From the NCBI GenBank assembly GCA_963920665.1, contig OY987263.1, positions 23,114,547 to 23,178,546 of the forward strand: a DNA stretch of 64,000 bases, written 5' to 3'. Under the pieces are notes generated by a model that was not told where the DNA came from, made no database searches, and worked only from the letters and a program-made list of their open reading frames with translations. Both the position numbers and the translations under genes were made by a program. Of the stretch, positions 1-10,481 are shown piece after piece. Within the stretch, counting starts at the first letter, position 1. Each line of letters begins with the position of its first letter. This DNA is from Straminergon stramineum (lineage: Eukaryota > Streptophyta > Bryopsida > Hypnales > Calliergonaceae).

Positions 1-933
1 TTAGACTATTTTCTTGATTCTTGCAACATCTAGTACTTCTTTGATGTCACTTTCACCAACCATGAAAATTCAAAGACCTCCATTTCATCAAATGCATTGT
101 ATGCACATATTTAGTTGACACTAATCCTAAAGTACCAAACATTTTGCAAGAAATTTAACATTTTGATAACCATCAATATAACACATTGAATGAATCAACA
201 ATTTGTTTTGCAATCAAATGATGTGAGGATTGAAGACAAAGGTTAAAAGGCCGTATTTAAAGTAGGAGACTCTATTTGTGCCACAATTCAAAAGACACCC
301 TATTTATGCCACTATGTATCAATTGTGTGCTCTCTTGATACATGGTTACCATAAAGTGGTGCAAATAGTTAAAAAGTGCAAATAGAATCTCCCACCTTAC
401 TATTAATCAAAGAAATTGATCATAATTGTACACAATCTAATTGCAATCTCAAATAAATTATAACTTTGTTCTAATACTATGTTTATTTATATGTGGAAAA
501 AATGCATATATGTAAAAGTGTAGCTTGATGCCTAAAAATGTGGCAAAAAGATGCAAACACGCCTAACCAAGGAGCATTAGCCCCCCCATTGGTGAAAAAA
601 CCCAAAATTGATGATGCAAATTTGGAAAAAATGTCGCCTCCTTCCAGTGTTTCTAGTATGAAAAACAATTTAGCCATTGATTGCGCCGTCCTTTGGCAAT
701 CTTGGCGGTCTAGACTAGGATTACTAATATAGAATACAATACAATAATATGATACTAAAAATAGACAATAGATAGTTTAGGGTTATACAAAATACATACT
801 AATATCCAATATGCAATATATTACAATAGTATGGTATTGCTATAGGATATTGTGTCTATATCCCATATAGATTGTAGTCACAATCACAATCCAAAATATA
901 TATAAACATAGAGGAAGGGGTACAAAATGTATT
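1..933. other. AT-rich intergenic DNA
   Basis: No gene is supported. Apart from the hairpin at 261-397 and simple AT repeats at 735-870 nothing stands out. Confidence 0.5.
261..397. repeat. Small imperfect hairpin repeat
   Basis: AGTAGGAGACTCTATTTGTG at 261 is roughly inverted as GTGCAAATAGAATCTCCCACCT ending at 397, and inner blocks also pair. It resembles a small MITE; no target duplication is evident. Confidence 0.4.
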
Positions 934-2413
934 GTAATCCCTAAAGGACCACTATCCCTTTGTCCCTTGGGGGACAAAATAGATTTTGGGCAGGTTCCTA
1001 TAACTTCAATTTTTAGTGAAACTTTCTCATAAGGTAGAAAAACTTATTCGCTTCGTGAAAATATAATTTTTATTTCAATCAGTGCATGGGAGCAAAAGTT
1101 ATACCACAAAAAAAACAAATTTATACTTGGTGGGAAAAAAAATAAATCGACAAAAACACAAAATTCTTTTTTTTTCTCATAGAATATATTTTTGTCTGCA
1201 TTTGAAGCTTTGATTCATTCCATTTGGATTAGTGATGTGAAAGTTATGAACAATCTTGTTTTTTAGGCAATATGAGCATCTTCTTGAAAAAATAAGTTAT
1301 AGGATTCATTTTTTAATGCAATTTTCACAATTTAAAAAAAAAATGTTTGACAAGGTTAACCTCTATAGGACCAAGGCACATTTTGGGCAGAAATTGTCAA
1401 AAACTGCCATTTTTTACGGTAGCAAGAAAAAAATAAAAAAACAAAGTTTTTTTTGGAAAACTCAACCATAGAAATTTGTACTAGAGTTCTTTGGGAATAT
1501 GTGGAAATTTTTTTAGAAACTTTGACCGTATGGATTGAGAGATTATAATGTTTGAAGTTAGGGGAAATTTTTTTCCAAACCTTACCCGATATGACCTACA
1601 AACTTTAACTCCTTCTAGAATGAGATTCTTATACTAAACATGATTATTTTTTTGACATTTTCATATTGCATCATGTAAACTACAGATTTGCCAAATTTCA
1701 AAATCATAGGAAGAGTTTTGCACATGCTGCCTAAGCTACTTGCAAAGTTCAAGGCATCATAACTTTTGATCCTGGCAACCGATCAGAAAAAAAAAAAAGA
1801 TTTTTAGGAAGGGGGGATATGGTTACACATTCTATGATCATCCAAATTTCATGAACATTTGACCAAAAATGACTTTGTAGGAACCTCCCTGAGATTTCTT
1901 GTGTACATTGAACAAGCACTTGGTCCTTCAAGGGTTAATTGCTAGAACAATTTCACTGTTGGGATTATTGTGTTTCAATCCCATCTTAGACCTATTAATA
2001 AATTTGTTTTTCTTGTAATATTGGACCTACTTCTACTTAATTTTTTTTGAAGAATGAAAATTAAGAGTTTTTAAAAAATAAAATTTTCCTAAACTATTTA
2101 CTCAGTTCTTCAATACAATCTTTTTAAAATTCAAAGTCCATAGCGAAAAAAATTCAACAAAAGACAATTGAAGTCATCTGAAATTGCAAGCCAATGTTCA
2201 AAAAAACTTCTTTTCTAACTTTGAATGCTAATATCTCTCAATTTGTAAGGTCAAACTTCATGAAATTTTTACCACTTTGTCTCAGACAAGTGAAGTACAA
2301 GATCCTATGGTTCCATTCTTAAAAAAAAAATGGTTTCCTTAGAAAAATGCAACATAAATTGGAGTTTTGAATGGTTATAATAGGAAAAAAGGCCTTGGTC
2401 CTATAGAGATTAA
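934..2413 (-). mobile_element. TTAA-flanked MITE, subfamily A (A1), interrupted by a second MITE
   Basis: The left end reads GTAATCCCTAAAGGACC and the right end GGTCCTATAGAGATTAA. Without the nested element it is about 900 bp. It matches 57322-58255 in the opposite orientation; for example, the block after the left terminus containing CCTTGGGGGACAA is shared. No transposase frame is present. The left TTAA has decayed to GTAA. Confidence 0.7.
1356..1938 (-). mobile_element. TTAA-flanked MITE, subfamily B (B1), nested in A1
   Basis: It begins TTAACCTCTATAGGACCAAGG and ends TTGGTCCTTCAAGGGTTAA (583 bp with flanks). Its interior matches 20152-20732 in reverse orientation: AAGAGTTTTGCACATGCTGC, CCTTCTAGAATGAG and GGGCAGAAATTGTC have clear counterparts there. 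The short frames inside are chance. Confidence 0.75.
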
Positions 2414-2883
2414 TTGGAAAAATGAGTCTTCTGACACATCATGCAATGTTCTCAAAAGACACAAACATTAATTAAGTTAATTATAGAAGTAAAATATTGC
2501 AAAATATTTACAACGATATCAATTTCACCCTCCAAACTATTAAGGTGAAAACATCCAAAAATATCAAAATAAGCAATTCAACATAGTTTGGAAGCACCTT
2601 TTTCAAAGACAAAAACATTTTCGTAGTATAAGCAATTGGAAATCATGAATTTAAAAAAAAATTAAAAGAATTTTTGTATAAGACAAATAATTACTATGAA
2701 TTTTCACTAGGCCTTTGATATTGTCAGATAGATTGGTCACAAAATTGAAATTTAGAGAATCAACAATCAACTAATGACAATTAACTAAAAGAAAGGCTTA
2801 ATGGTACTTTGGAGGATATTTTCAATGGAAATTTGCTTATCTAGAAATCAATGGGTATAGGGACTAATTTAGATGTTTTTACC

Positions 2884-3826
2884 TTAACCCTTAAACGCCC
2901 AAACTATATTTTTTGGCAACATAGCAATTTTGGGCAATTCACTATGAACGGAATTATTATTTTTTTTCTTTGAAATTTTCACACAACATATGCTCGAGGA
3001 GTATCTGTAAGGCACAATAATTTTCATAACTTTTGACTACATGGTTAAAAAGTTATTAAATGATATGTCATTTTCATTGCTTAGTGAGCAAATTAGGCAA
3101 CTCAAAAAAATGATTTAAAAATTAATTTTTCCAAAAATAAAAAATTTGAAATTGGTTTTCAAGATTTATGTATAACATGGAAAGCTTTGAATCATTACAT
3201 TTTGATTAATGAGATGAAAGTTTTGAAGAGTTTTAGTTTGTGGGCAATTATGGAATCTCTACTCTAAGATAAATCTTGAAGTCCTTTATTTAATTTAATT
3301 TTCAATATTTTTGATAAAAAAAATGAAAAAACTAGATGTAGATTGTAGATTAAAAAATTATAACCATCGGGATTTGCATTTTTCAATTGCATAAATAAAT
3401 TCTTAACAATTTCATATTTTTAATCATTTTCTACTTCTTTTTACTTACTATTTTTTTCCTATATGTTGTACAATTCTAAATGATATAAATTTTTTCAAGC
3501 ATATAGCCAACTTTCCTTGAAGAATGAATCCAAAGAAGCACCACCATTTGGGAATTTTTTTCATACAAATGTGACCTTGTGAAGTGCAACTGCCCATTTT
3601 TTTGCATGGCTGAAAAGGATTTTTGTCAATTCAAACACTAATACCTTGAAATCTATAGGGTAGAAATTTCTGAAAATTTTTCCACATCTTCTTGAACCAT
3701 CATACTATAGGATCCTATAGTTACATGTGATGAAAATTGAATATTTTCTAATATTTGGTATTTGTACTGGAAATGGCAGTTTTGGAGCATTTGGGTGAAA
3801 AATAGTCAAATACATTTAGGGGTTAA
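2884..3826 (+). mobile_element. TTAA-flanked MITE, subfamily C (C1)
   Basis: It runs from TTAACCCTTAAACGCCC to CATTTAGGGGTTAA (about 943 bp). It shares its interior with 24486-25414 (same orientation) and 32742-33675 (reverse), including TGTTGTACAATTC, AAAGCTTTGAATCAT and the CACCATTTGGGA block. It is non-coding. Confidence 0.8.
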
Positions 3827-5007
3827 TATACTACCTCAATGCCTTTCTCCATATCATAGAATACATAGCAACTTCATAAGTATATTATAAATTTACTAAA
3901 GAATGATGAAGCCTTTGATCTTACAACTACCAATGCTCCATGGTGCTTTAGCTACCATACATAGATTTGCTTTGAAGATTTAGATGCATTTTTAGAGCAA
4001 ATTATATTTGTAATTTCATTTTTTTGTATTTGAAACAGCTTTGCACATGAAACCTGCATAAGACAAGCCTTCCACAAGATTTTCCAAGGACAATAAATTC
4101 ATCCATCTCTATCATCGTCATGCATCTTTATCATCCCAATATTTCTTTCTTATTTGAATTTTTTTTCTAAATACTCTTTTTTCTTTCTAAATTTTCTTTA
4201 TCATCTTTGATTGAGAGTCTTAAAACTTTCCATAAAAGTAACCACAAGTGAATACAAGCATTTGATTACAAATACTAATTAATTTTCATGATTTCTAAGC
4301 TAATTGATCACATGAAACCAATGTTAGCACATTCATAATCCGATCAACCTCAAGCCTCCATATATCCCCTCTTCCTAAATTTTGCACTCACACATACGAT
4401 CCTGCCAAGACTAAGTGCAAAGAATGAGCAATCTTGCATTAGAAAATCGATTGCTTTCCAAACAAAAAAAGGTTTTCTAGTACCATAAATGGTATTGATG
4501 TACTTGATCTTCGTTTTAAGGCATAAAGGAAAAGGGCATGTACATTGAAACCATTTGTAACACTAGCACGGTTTATGGTATTCGTACCTTAAGAACTCAA
4601 TCAATCCTCTTTCATTGCATTTCAATCTTTAATCACTTGTGAGAGTGAGAGACTATGTTGCCATGTATATATCTCTAAAAAACTTAAAATAATCCTTTAA
4701 GCATATCTTTACAATGTGTAAGGGATCCCTTCTTGGTAAATTTCCATGTGAGGTTCTTCTACCCAAGTACGTTGGGCTTCTCCTTCCACCCTCCACCCTC
4801 CACTCTTTGGGCAACAAGACCTTACATTGAAATTTTCCAAGCTAGGATACTTTCCAAGATACAATGTCCCATGGTGCTTCAACTATCTCAAAGTCCATAC
4901 ACTTTGGTTTAATTAATTTACTATAAAGTTATTCAATTCCAACCAAATTTTCATCTAGTAATTTAATAAAGGTTTAGGATATGGTTTTCATAACTAGTTG
5001 GGGATCC
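3827..5007. other. AT-rich intergenic DNA
   Basis: No coding frame above chance and no repeat was recognised. Confidence 0.5.
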
Positions 5008-5067
5008 CACTAGTAGAAAACTGCGTGACCTTCAACAAAATCCAAGTGATGCAATTTTCTACTAGTG
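5008..5067. mobile_element. Mini CACTA-like hairpin, 60 bp
   Basis: CACTAGTAGAAAACTG and its inverse AATTTTCTACTAGTG border a short spacer. The flanks extend the palindrome (TCC...GGA) rather than forming a direct repeat, so no target duplication is demonstrated. Confidence 0.4.
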
Positions 5068-5730
5068 GGATAACAAAGAGTAGGAATTCTCAAATAGTTC
5101 ATTTTGGTAACTAAGGAGCTAAGGATAGAAAGTGAAGACAAAATACATGATGATCCTTTTGAGGTTTGTTGAGAATTCTGCTTAGAGTTAATAATTTTCA
5201 TGTTTCATACTATATTTCCAATTTCAATTAGTCCAAAATTAGTTACTTCAACATTGAGAAAGATGTCTATCAAACTCTTTGCTAATACAAAAGTAACCAA
5301 ATATCTTGCTTCACTTTCGTTTGACATTTGTAATAATAAATCTTGTTGAATGAGGTTTACATAGGATTTGCAAGCTATGGTATACAAGTTTTTTTTGTCA
5401 CAATGCACTCAAAGTGGTGTTTGATAAAATTTGTAAATGCCTATGATATATGCACATTGAACATGGAGTGAAGGAAAATTTTTAGGGGACTAAAACTACT
5501 TAATCTCCGTACCCCCCACCCCACCTCCAATTTATCTCCAAGAGCTCAAAATTATGAAGTTTACAAGCAAAGAATGTTGTCATACGAGTGCATTGTACAC
5601 CTTCAATTTGGAAATCTCATTAAAGTATGTCTTGAAAACCATAATTTTTTTTTCCGATTCATACATTTTTTAATTTTTTAATTTTTATGTGTAGATTTGA
5701 TGTTCAAAACTTTAGATTAGTCTTAGAGGT

Positions 5731-6320
5731 TTAACCCCTAAAAGTCTAGATTCATCTTCAAAATTGATGATTTGAAGAAAATCATTGTAAAGTGCTATTT
5801 GGAAGCAGATTTTGGAATTGGTATAGAAATAAAAGTTGTAGATTTTAATTTGTAGATTCCATCTATAAGGTTAGATTCCACCAATGCCATCACCAATTTT
5901 TTTAATATAAATTTTAAAAGAGAATTTCCAAAAGTCCTTCAAAATTCAATTACAAGTAAAATATTATCATTTTTTGAGTAAAATTTATTGGAATGGATTT
6001 GAAATGGATTTGAAATAAGGTTCTCTCTATATGGTGATTTTTTGAAATTTTTGTGTTCTTCCTATCTATGACCTCATTTTGGCAAATCCAATTTTGAACT
6101 AGAGTCAATGCAATTTGACCACTTGACATACTTGCACATTGGTGACTTAAAAAAAATATGTATTCTAATAACACCAAATCCAACCCTTAGATAGGACAAA
6201 ATCTTGATAATGTATGTCCAAAGATTAGAATAACTTTCATCCAAGTAGTTAAGAGGATGACACGTGAGATTCAACCTATTCATTGTCCAAAATATGGACG
6301 TCAGAGCGTTTAGGGGTTAA
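5731..6320. mobile_element. TTAA-flanked MITE, subfamily D
   Basis: The termini are TTAACCCCTAAAAGTC on the left and GCGTTTAGGGGTTAA on the right, 590 bp including both TTAA copies. The interior is not obviously like the other subfamilies, and no second copy was found in the window. Confidence 0.65.
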
Positions 6321-6593
6321 AGAATCATATTTTTCACTTTCTATATTTTTAAATATTCATTTTACTCAAATTGTGAGGTATAAATTGTCTTTCAATTTTT
6401 TGTAAAGGTCATGAATTAGTTGAGGCAAAAAAGGATGCGTATTGAAATGCAGATTTTAGTGCAATCATGCAAATATTTTGGAACAAATATGGTGCAAATT
6501 GATCAAGTTTATGTACCTTGAGTACATAAAGGGACTTTGTGTACCGTAATGTGCAATTGCCCACATCAGTTTCCTAAAGTTTGGTGAGGGAAT

Positions 6594-6785
6594 CACTAGA
6601 ATGAAACATCATCGATTTCATCAAAATTGACCTGACGCAAAATGCAGTTTTCTATACCAAAATGCAGAAACTGTGTTGGCTGTAGACAACTATGTTGCAG
6701 CAACACAGTTTCTGCATTTTGGGGTAGACAACTGCATTTTGCGTTAGGTCGATTTCATTGAAATCAACGCTGTTTTCTTCTAGTG
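6594..6785. mobile_element. CACTA-type hairpin MITE (192 bp) with 3-bp target duplication
   Basis: The ends are CACTAGAATGAAA and TTTTCTTCTAGTG, flanked on both sides by AAT. Almost the whole unit is an inverted repeat: ACGCAAAATGCAGTT and AATGCAGAAACTGTGTTG occur in both arms. Transcripts would fold into a long hairpin. Confidence 0.8.
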
Positions 6786-8070
6786 AATAGAGGATGTGAT
6801 AGGAGAGGTGCTATTTAAGAGTTATAGATACACTATTAGATTCATACATTTACTTGTTGGGTTATTGTGTTCAATTGTGAAACTACTTGTCAGACCCTTA
6901 CTTGTTATTCAGAATAGATCCAAGATAAAACTCATCCTGGCTATTAGGAATTTAGGATCGCCACTTTGAGCCAAATATTTATTTGAATTCTGGAAAACAA
7001 ATGCAGAAAATGCTTAAATAAGGGATACCTCCCTCGGAATTTGTGTATACAAAATTCCTTGGAATAAGAATTTCCCTTACACTCCTCCGTCTATTTTCAG
7101 AATTGTTTTTTGCCAACTGTGACAACCAGATACGGTTGACTAGTAGTGGTCTTCTCTTCTTGGATTATCATTTCAGGTCAATTTGCATATTTGTAACGGC
7201 TCACATTGTCAGATACGAAGGCGCCTCCATCTTGCCAAAAGTGAGTTGCAGCAACTTTACTTGGGAATCATGTCGGAGCAACAGATCGCTCCCAGCTTTG
7301 CAGATTGAAAGATAATGATATTGCAAACATCGATCTTGTCTGCAAAGTGTTCAGGAACTAGGCCTTTCGTAGATTGGAAGGTCATACAGGTAGAACCTTT
7401 TCCAGTGCATAATGTGCAACCAGTGAGTTTGAAGACAGTAGGTGGGCCTGTGATTCAAGATGGAAGGCTAAATGTGCCTCTAAATGCATACACCTCTTAG
7501 TGCATAGTCCCAACACCATGAAGTACGAGGGGTTCTACCTATACACCAAACAACAACCTTGTCACCAAAGGTATTTTAGAATCAGGCATACCACCGTAAG
7601 TTTACAATAGCCTAATTCTAAAATACTTTAGTGACAAGATTGTAGACTTAAAGAGAAAATGAGTACTCAACCGCTGAGGTATGCAACCCTTCCAATAGCA
7701 CACGAATTGACGAGAGCAGGAAGCACATGGAAGAGGAAAACAATCTGGAGACTAAGAAGGCAACTTCAAATATTTCTCAGGTATTGTAACCAAAGTAGTG
7801 CCCACAAATTCCCCTAGTCAAGAACTATCTCCGACTTTAATAATGCAACTCTGATAATTCAAGAATTAAGCTGTGACATACACAGGAGTCAAGAATGATA
7901 AATTAAAGAAAAATCAACTCGTTAAGGCCGGCAACAAGACACTTCACCTACAATTGTGCTTGAGCAAGCACCGAAATTACTTAAGGGGTTGCACGTGCTC
8001 TTCCATCCAATAAACCAAACTCTCTGTTCCACAAAAACTGATTAATAGCCGAAAGTAATGGCAGTGCAAG
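6786..8070. other. Intergenic DNA downstream of the acyltransferase gene
   Basis: Contains the 7470-7643 repeat and presumably the 3' UTR of the minus-strand gene just below 8071. The frames at 7043-7500 have no recognisable protein features. Confidence 0.4.
7470..7643. repeat. Dispersed repeat with an adjoining hairpin
   Basis: 7470-7560 resembles 42540-42640: the sequence around CCTCTTAGTGCATAGTCC and GGTTCTACCTATACA is shared. Immediately after it, 7556-7586 and 7611-7643 are inverted copies (CTTGTCACCAAAGGTATTTTAG and its inverse). Confidence 0.5.
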
Positions 8071-10481
8071 TTAACAATCTTTCGCAGCGGTGTTCAAAAG
8101 CTCCATAGCCGAAGCTCCGAAAGCCTGCATTTGCGAGCGAGAGAACACAGGTTGAGGGTAGATGAGCGAAACGGAGAGGTCATCCCCATTGAGCAAGGTT
8201 TCAGCACATGCAAAACACGGGCCAACGCCGTGCATTGACGGGAAAGGCCCGCTCACACTCGCCACTTGCAACTTCTGTGTGTCCTTGGACTGCCATGTCC
8301 ACGAAGGGGGTCCGTCTACGAACATGGAGAATAACGCAGTTCGCATGGACGACTGGGGTGTTATGCCGGGATGCTTCAGGACCTGCACTCGCAAACGACA
8401 GATTTCAACTCTCGGTACAGAATGAACCGTTTCTTGATGGAAAAGTGGTCAAGAAGCAACAGGAAAGAGCAAATCCATTTGACACTACAAGAGTTGTCAC
8501 CCCTTTCTTCACAAAAGTATTGAGCATTGTTGAGCATCAGGGGATAGACATGAAGACACAGGATCATCAGTCACCGTTGGCCTCAGCAGAAGTTGGGGTA
8601 GACTTGACATACCTGGGAGAAGAGCAAGTTGAGAACAGGAATCTCAGAGAACTGTTTGCTTTTGGAAATGTCTTTTTCAATGGTGGCGGAAACGCTCCGA
8701 GCTAGGTCCCAAAATGGGACGCCGTCTTTGGCTTGCTGAGTTTGTGGAATGCCAGTGACGAAATTGCCTACAGTATCCGCGGGAAGCGCTGGCTCGAAGA
8801 ATTTACGGCACTCCATCACACTGTGAAATTAGTCACAACAACAATAGTTAACGGATGAGGAAAGATGAAACCCTAAATGTTACTTATGTCAGGATTGATA
8901 AGGTGGCAATGCAAAAGGGATGCAGGGTTAGGGTTAGTACGATGTGAAGCTGAAATCGTCCTTCTTTTTCTCCTTGAGCTCTTTTGTGTTGGCTGCTGTT
9001 CTTAAGAATGCTGCTGCTAGTGCTGCTACCAACGTCGTCTTCTCTTTCTTGCATGCTGCGAGAAGATCCGCAGTTCCTGCTCCATCCAGACGTCCATCAG
9101 CATACTATATCGAACGAATGCCAATGTCTGGACACATGCGCATAGACCAAGCTTGACATTTTTTATCATCATGCGTGATGGCCAAGACAAGGGCGACATT
9201 TGTTCACACATACCTGCTTTCCCAAGAGTGTATGACACGAGATCAGACTTGAACGGCTCGGACTTCCGCTGCTCGCCATAGCTAGGCTGAAATGGCAGGA
9301 GCGCGTATTTGTTCGCACCCAAGGCGTATCCCACAGTGTCGGACGCTTTTTGGAAAAATCCCTTGGAAAAAGACCCTTTGGGGACGAGCTCTTCAATGGT
9401 GGGCATGAGAGCATCCTTCCCAGGGTTGTGCGGCAGACGAACAGATTGGCCATCCACAATAGCATTAAGCGCGGTTAAACACTGGCGAACGACAGTGTAC
9501 GCCGATGGCCTGTCGAGGCCGCCACTGTGGAAACGAAAAAGGATAATCGTCAGTGCACGCGATGCCTCCGTGTACAAGTGAACCTGCGAGGGCAAGAGAG
9601 AAACGCACAACATTTAGGTCAAAACTGCAACATCGAGCAGCCATAGCTACAGGGCAATACTTAGAACGTTACGGTGTTTATCAGATCACGTTACAGTGTG
9701 TCAGAACGCCGAACTTATGTCGTTCAACCGCGTTACAGCGACGGCATTGCTCATTTCGTTTTAAAGTTTGACAGCTGCATAGCTCTTACGACATCCCAAT
9801 ATCATTCAAAGTTGCTGAATTGCAACATCGAGCGGCCATAGCACAGAGCAATGCATAGACCGTTACAGATCTTATCAAATTCCATTACAATGTGTCAGCG
9901 CGCCAGACGTATGTCATTCTGACGTGTTCAGCGACGACATTGTGAAATGTAGTTTCAACATTTCACAACCACACTGCTTTTACGACATCCCAATGTCAAA
10001 ATAAGTTTCAGAATCGTGACATTGGGCGGCCATAGCCGCAGACACGTACCTGGATAAGGTCGAGCGGAGGACTTGGGTTGTTCTCCGAGTTCAAGAACGG
10101 CGTATTGATCTCCTCCCGGACGACTTTATTGACAGCCGCAGCGAGACCATCATCGGCACCTTCAATGGTAATGAGACCAGCTTCCTCGCTGGCGATTGTC
10201 TGCGGCCACGGACAGATTTCGACCTTGGGCTCCACAGAGTCGCCCATGACGCGAAACGCCAGCTTGCCCTTGGCATTCTCCACGGCTTGCGCCCTCAGCA
10301 TAGCATGCCCGTCCATGACCTCACGCAACGCTTGCGCAACGTGTTGCGACTCCACCACACGCCGTAAAGCCACCGCCACCACGGCGGTGCCCGTGCCCTG
10401 CAAGGTCGCCTTCATCCAGTTGTCTTCGGAGGGCCCCATCGCCCTGGTCATGACGTCGCCGGTCGCTTGCGCGGGAGCCAT
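8071..10481 (-). CDS. Condensation-domain-like (CoA-dependent) acyltransferase, complete 5-exon gene, 485 aa
   Basis: I joined five exons on the minus strand: 10481-10050, 9583-9214, 9076-8941, 8820-8613 and 8382-8071 (stop). All introns are GT-AG and phases match at every junction, giving 485 codons. The start ATG has a purine-rich context and G at +4. Residues 13-22 (RAMGPSEDNW) and the following GTGTAVVAVAL fit the N-terminal strand of plant condensation-domain proteins. H163-D168 in FHSGGLDR lies where NRPS condensation, alcohol acetyltransferase and BAHD enzymes carry HHxxxDG or HxxxD, with one extra residue between H and D. Residues 317-321 (CRKFF), FWDLA, the LKHPGITPQSSMRTAL block and the C-terminal YPQPVFSRSQM block follow the expected order. 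No BAHD DFGWG motif is seen. The likely role is acyl transfer from a CoA or other thioester in the cytosol; the substrate is unknown. Exon 3 has the weakest acceptor (9077-9079), so that boundary could shift. Confidence 0.85.
9584..10049 (-). repeat. 195-bp tandem duplication filling intron 1 of the acyltransferase gene
   Basis: Two diverged copies start with TGCAACATCGAGC at 9626 and 9821, exactly 195 bp apart. Shared blocks include CCATAGC, GTGTCAG and TACGACATCCCAAT. A third partial copy begins near 10016 and runs into the splice-donor region of exon 1. The intron therefore grew by unequal duplication of donor-proximal sequence. Confidence 0.7.

Noticed and set aside
8483..8500. CACTACAAGAG inside an intron of the acyltransferase gene
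   Set aside because: No inverted partner or target duplication, so it is not called a CACTA end.
8162..8705. Plus-strand frames of 87 and 165 codons
   Set aside because: They are antisense shadows of exons 4-5 and intron 4 of the minus-strand acyltransferase gene.
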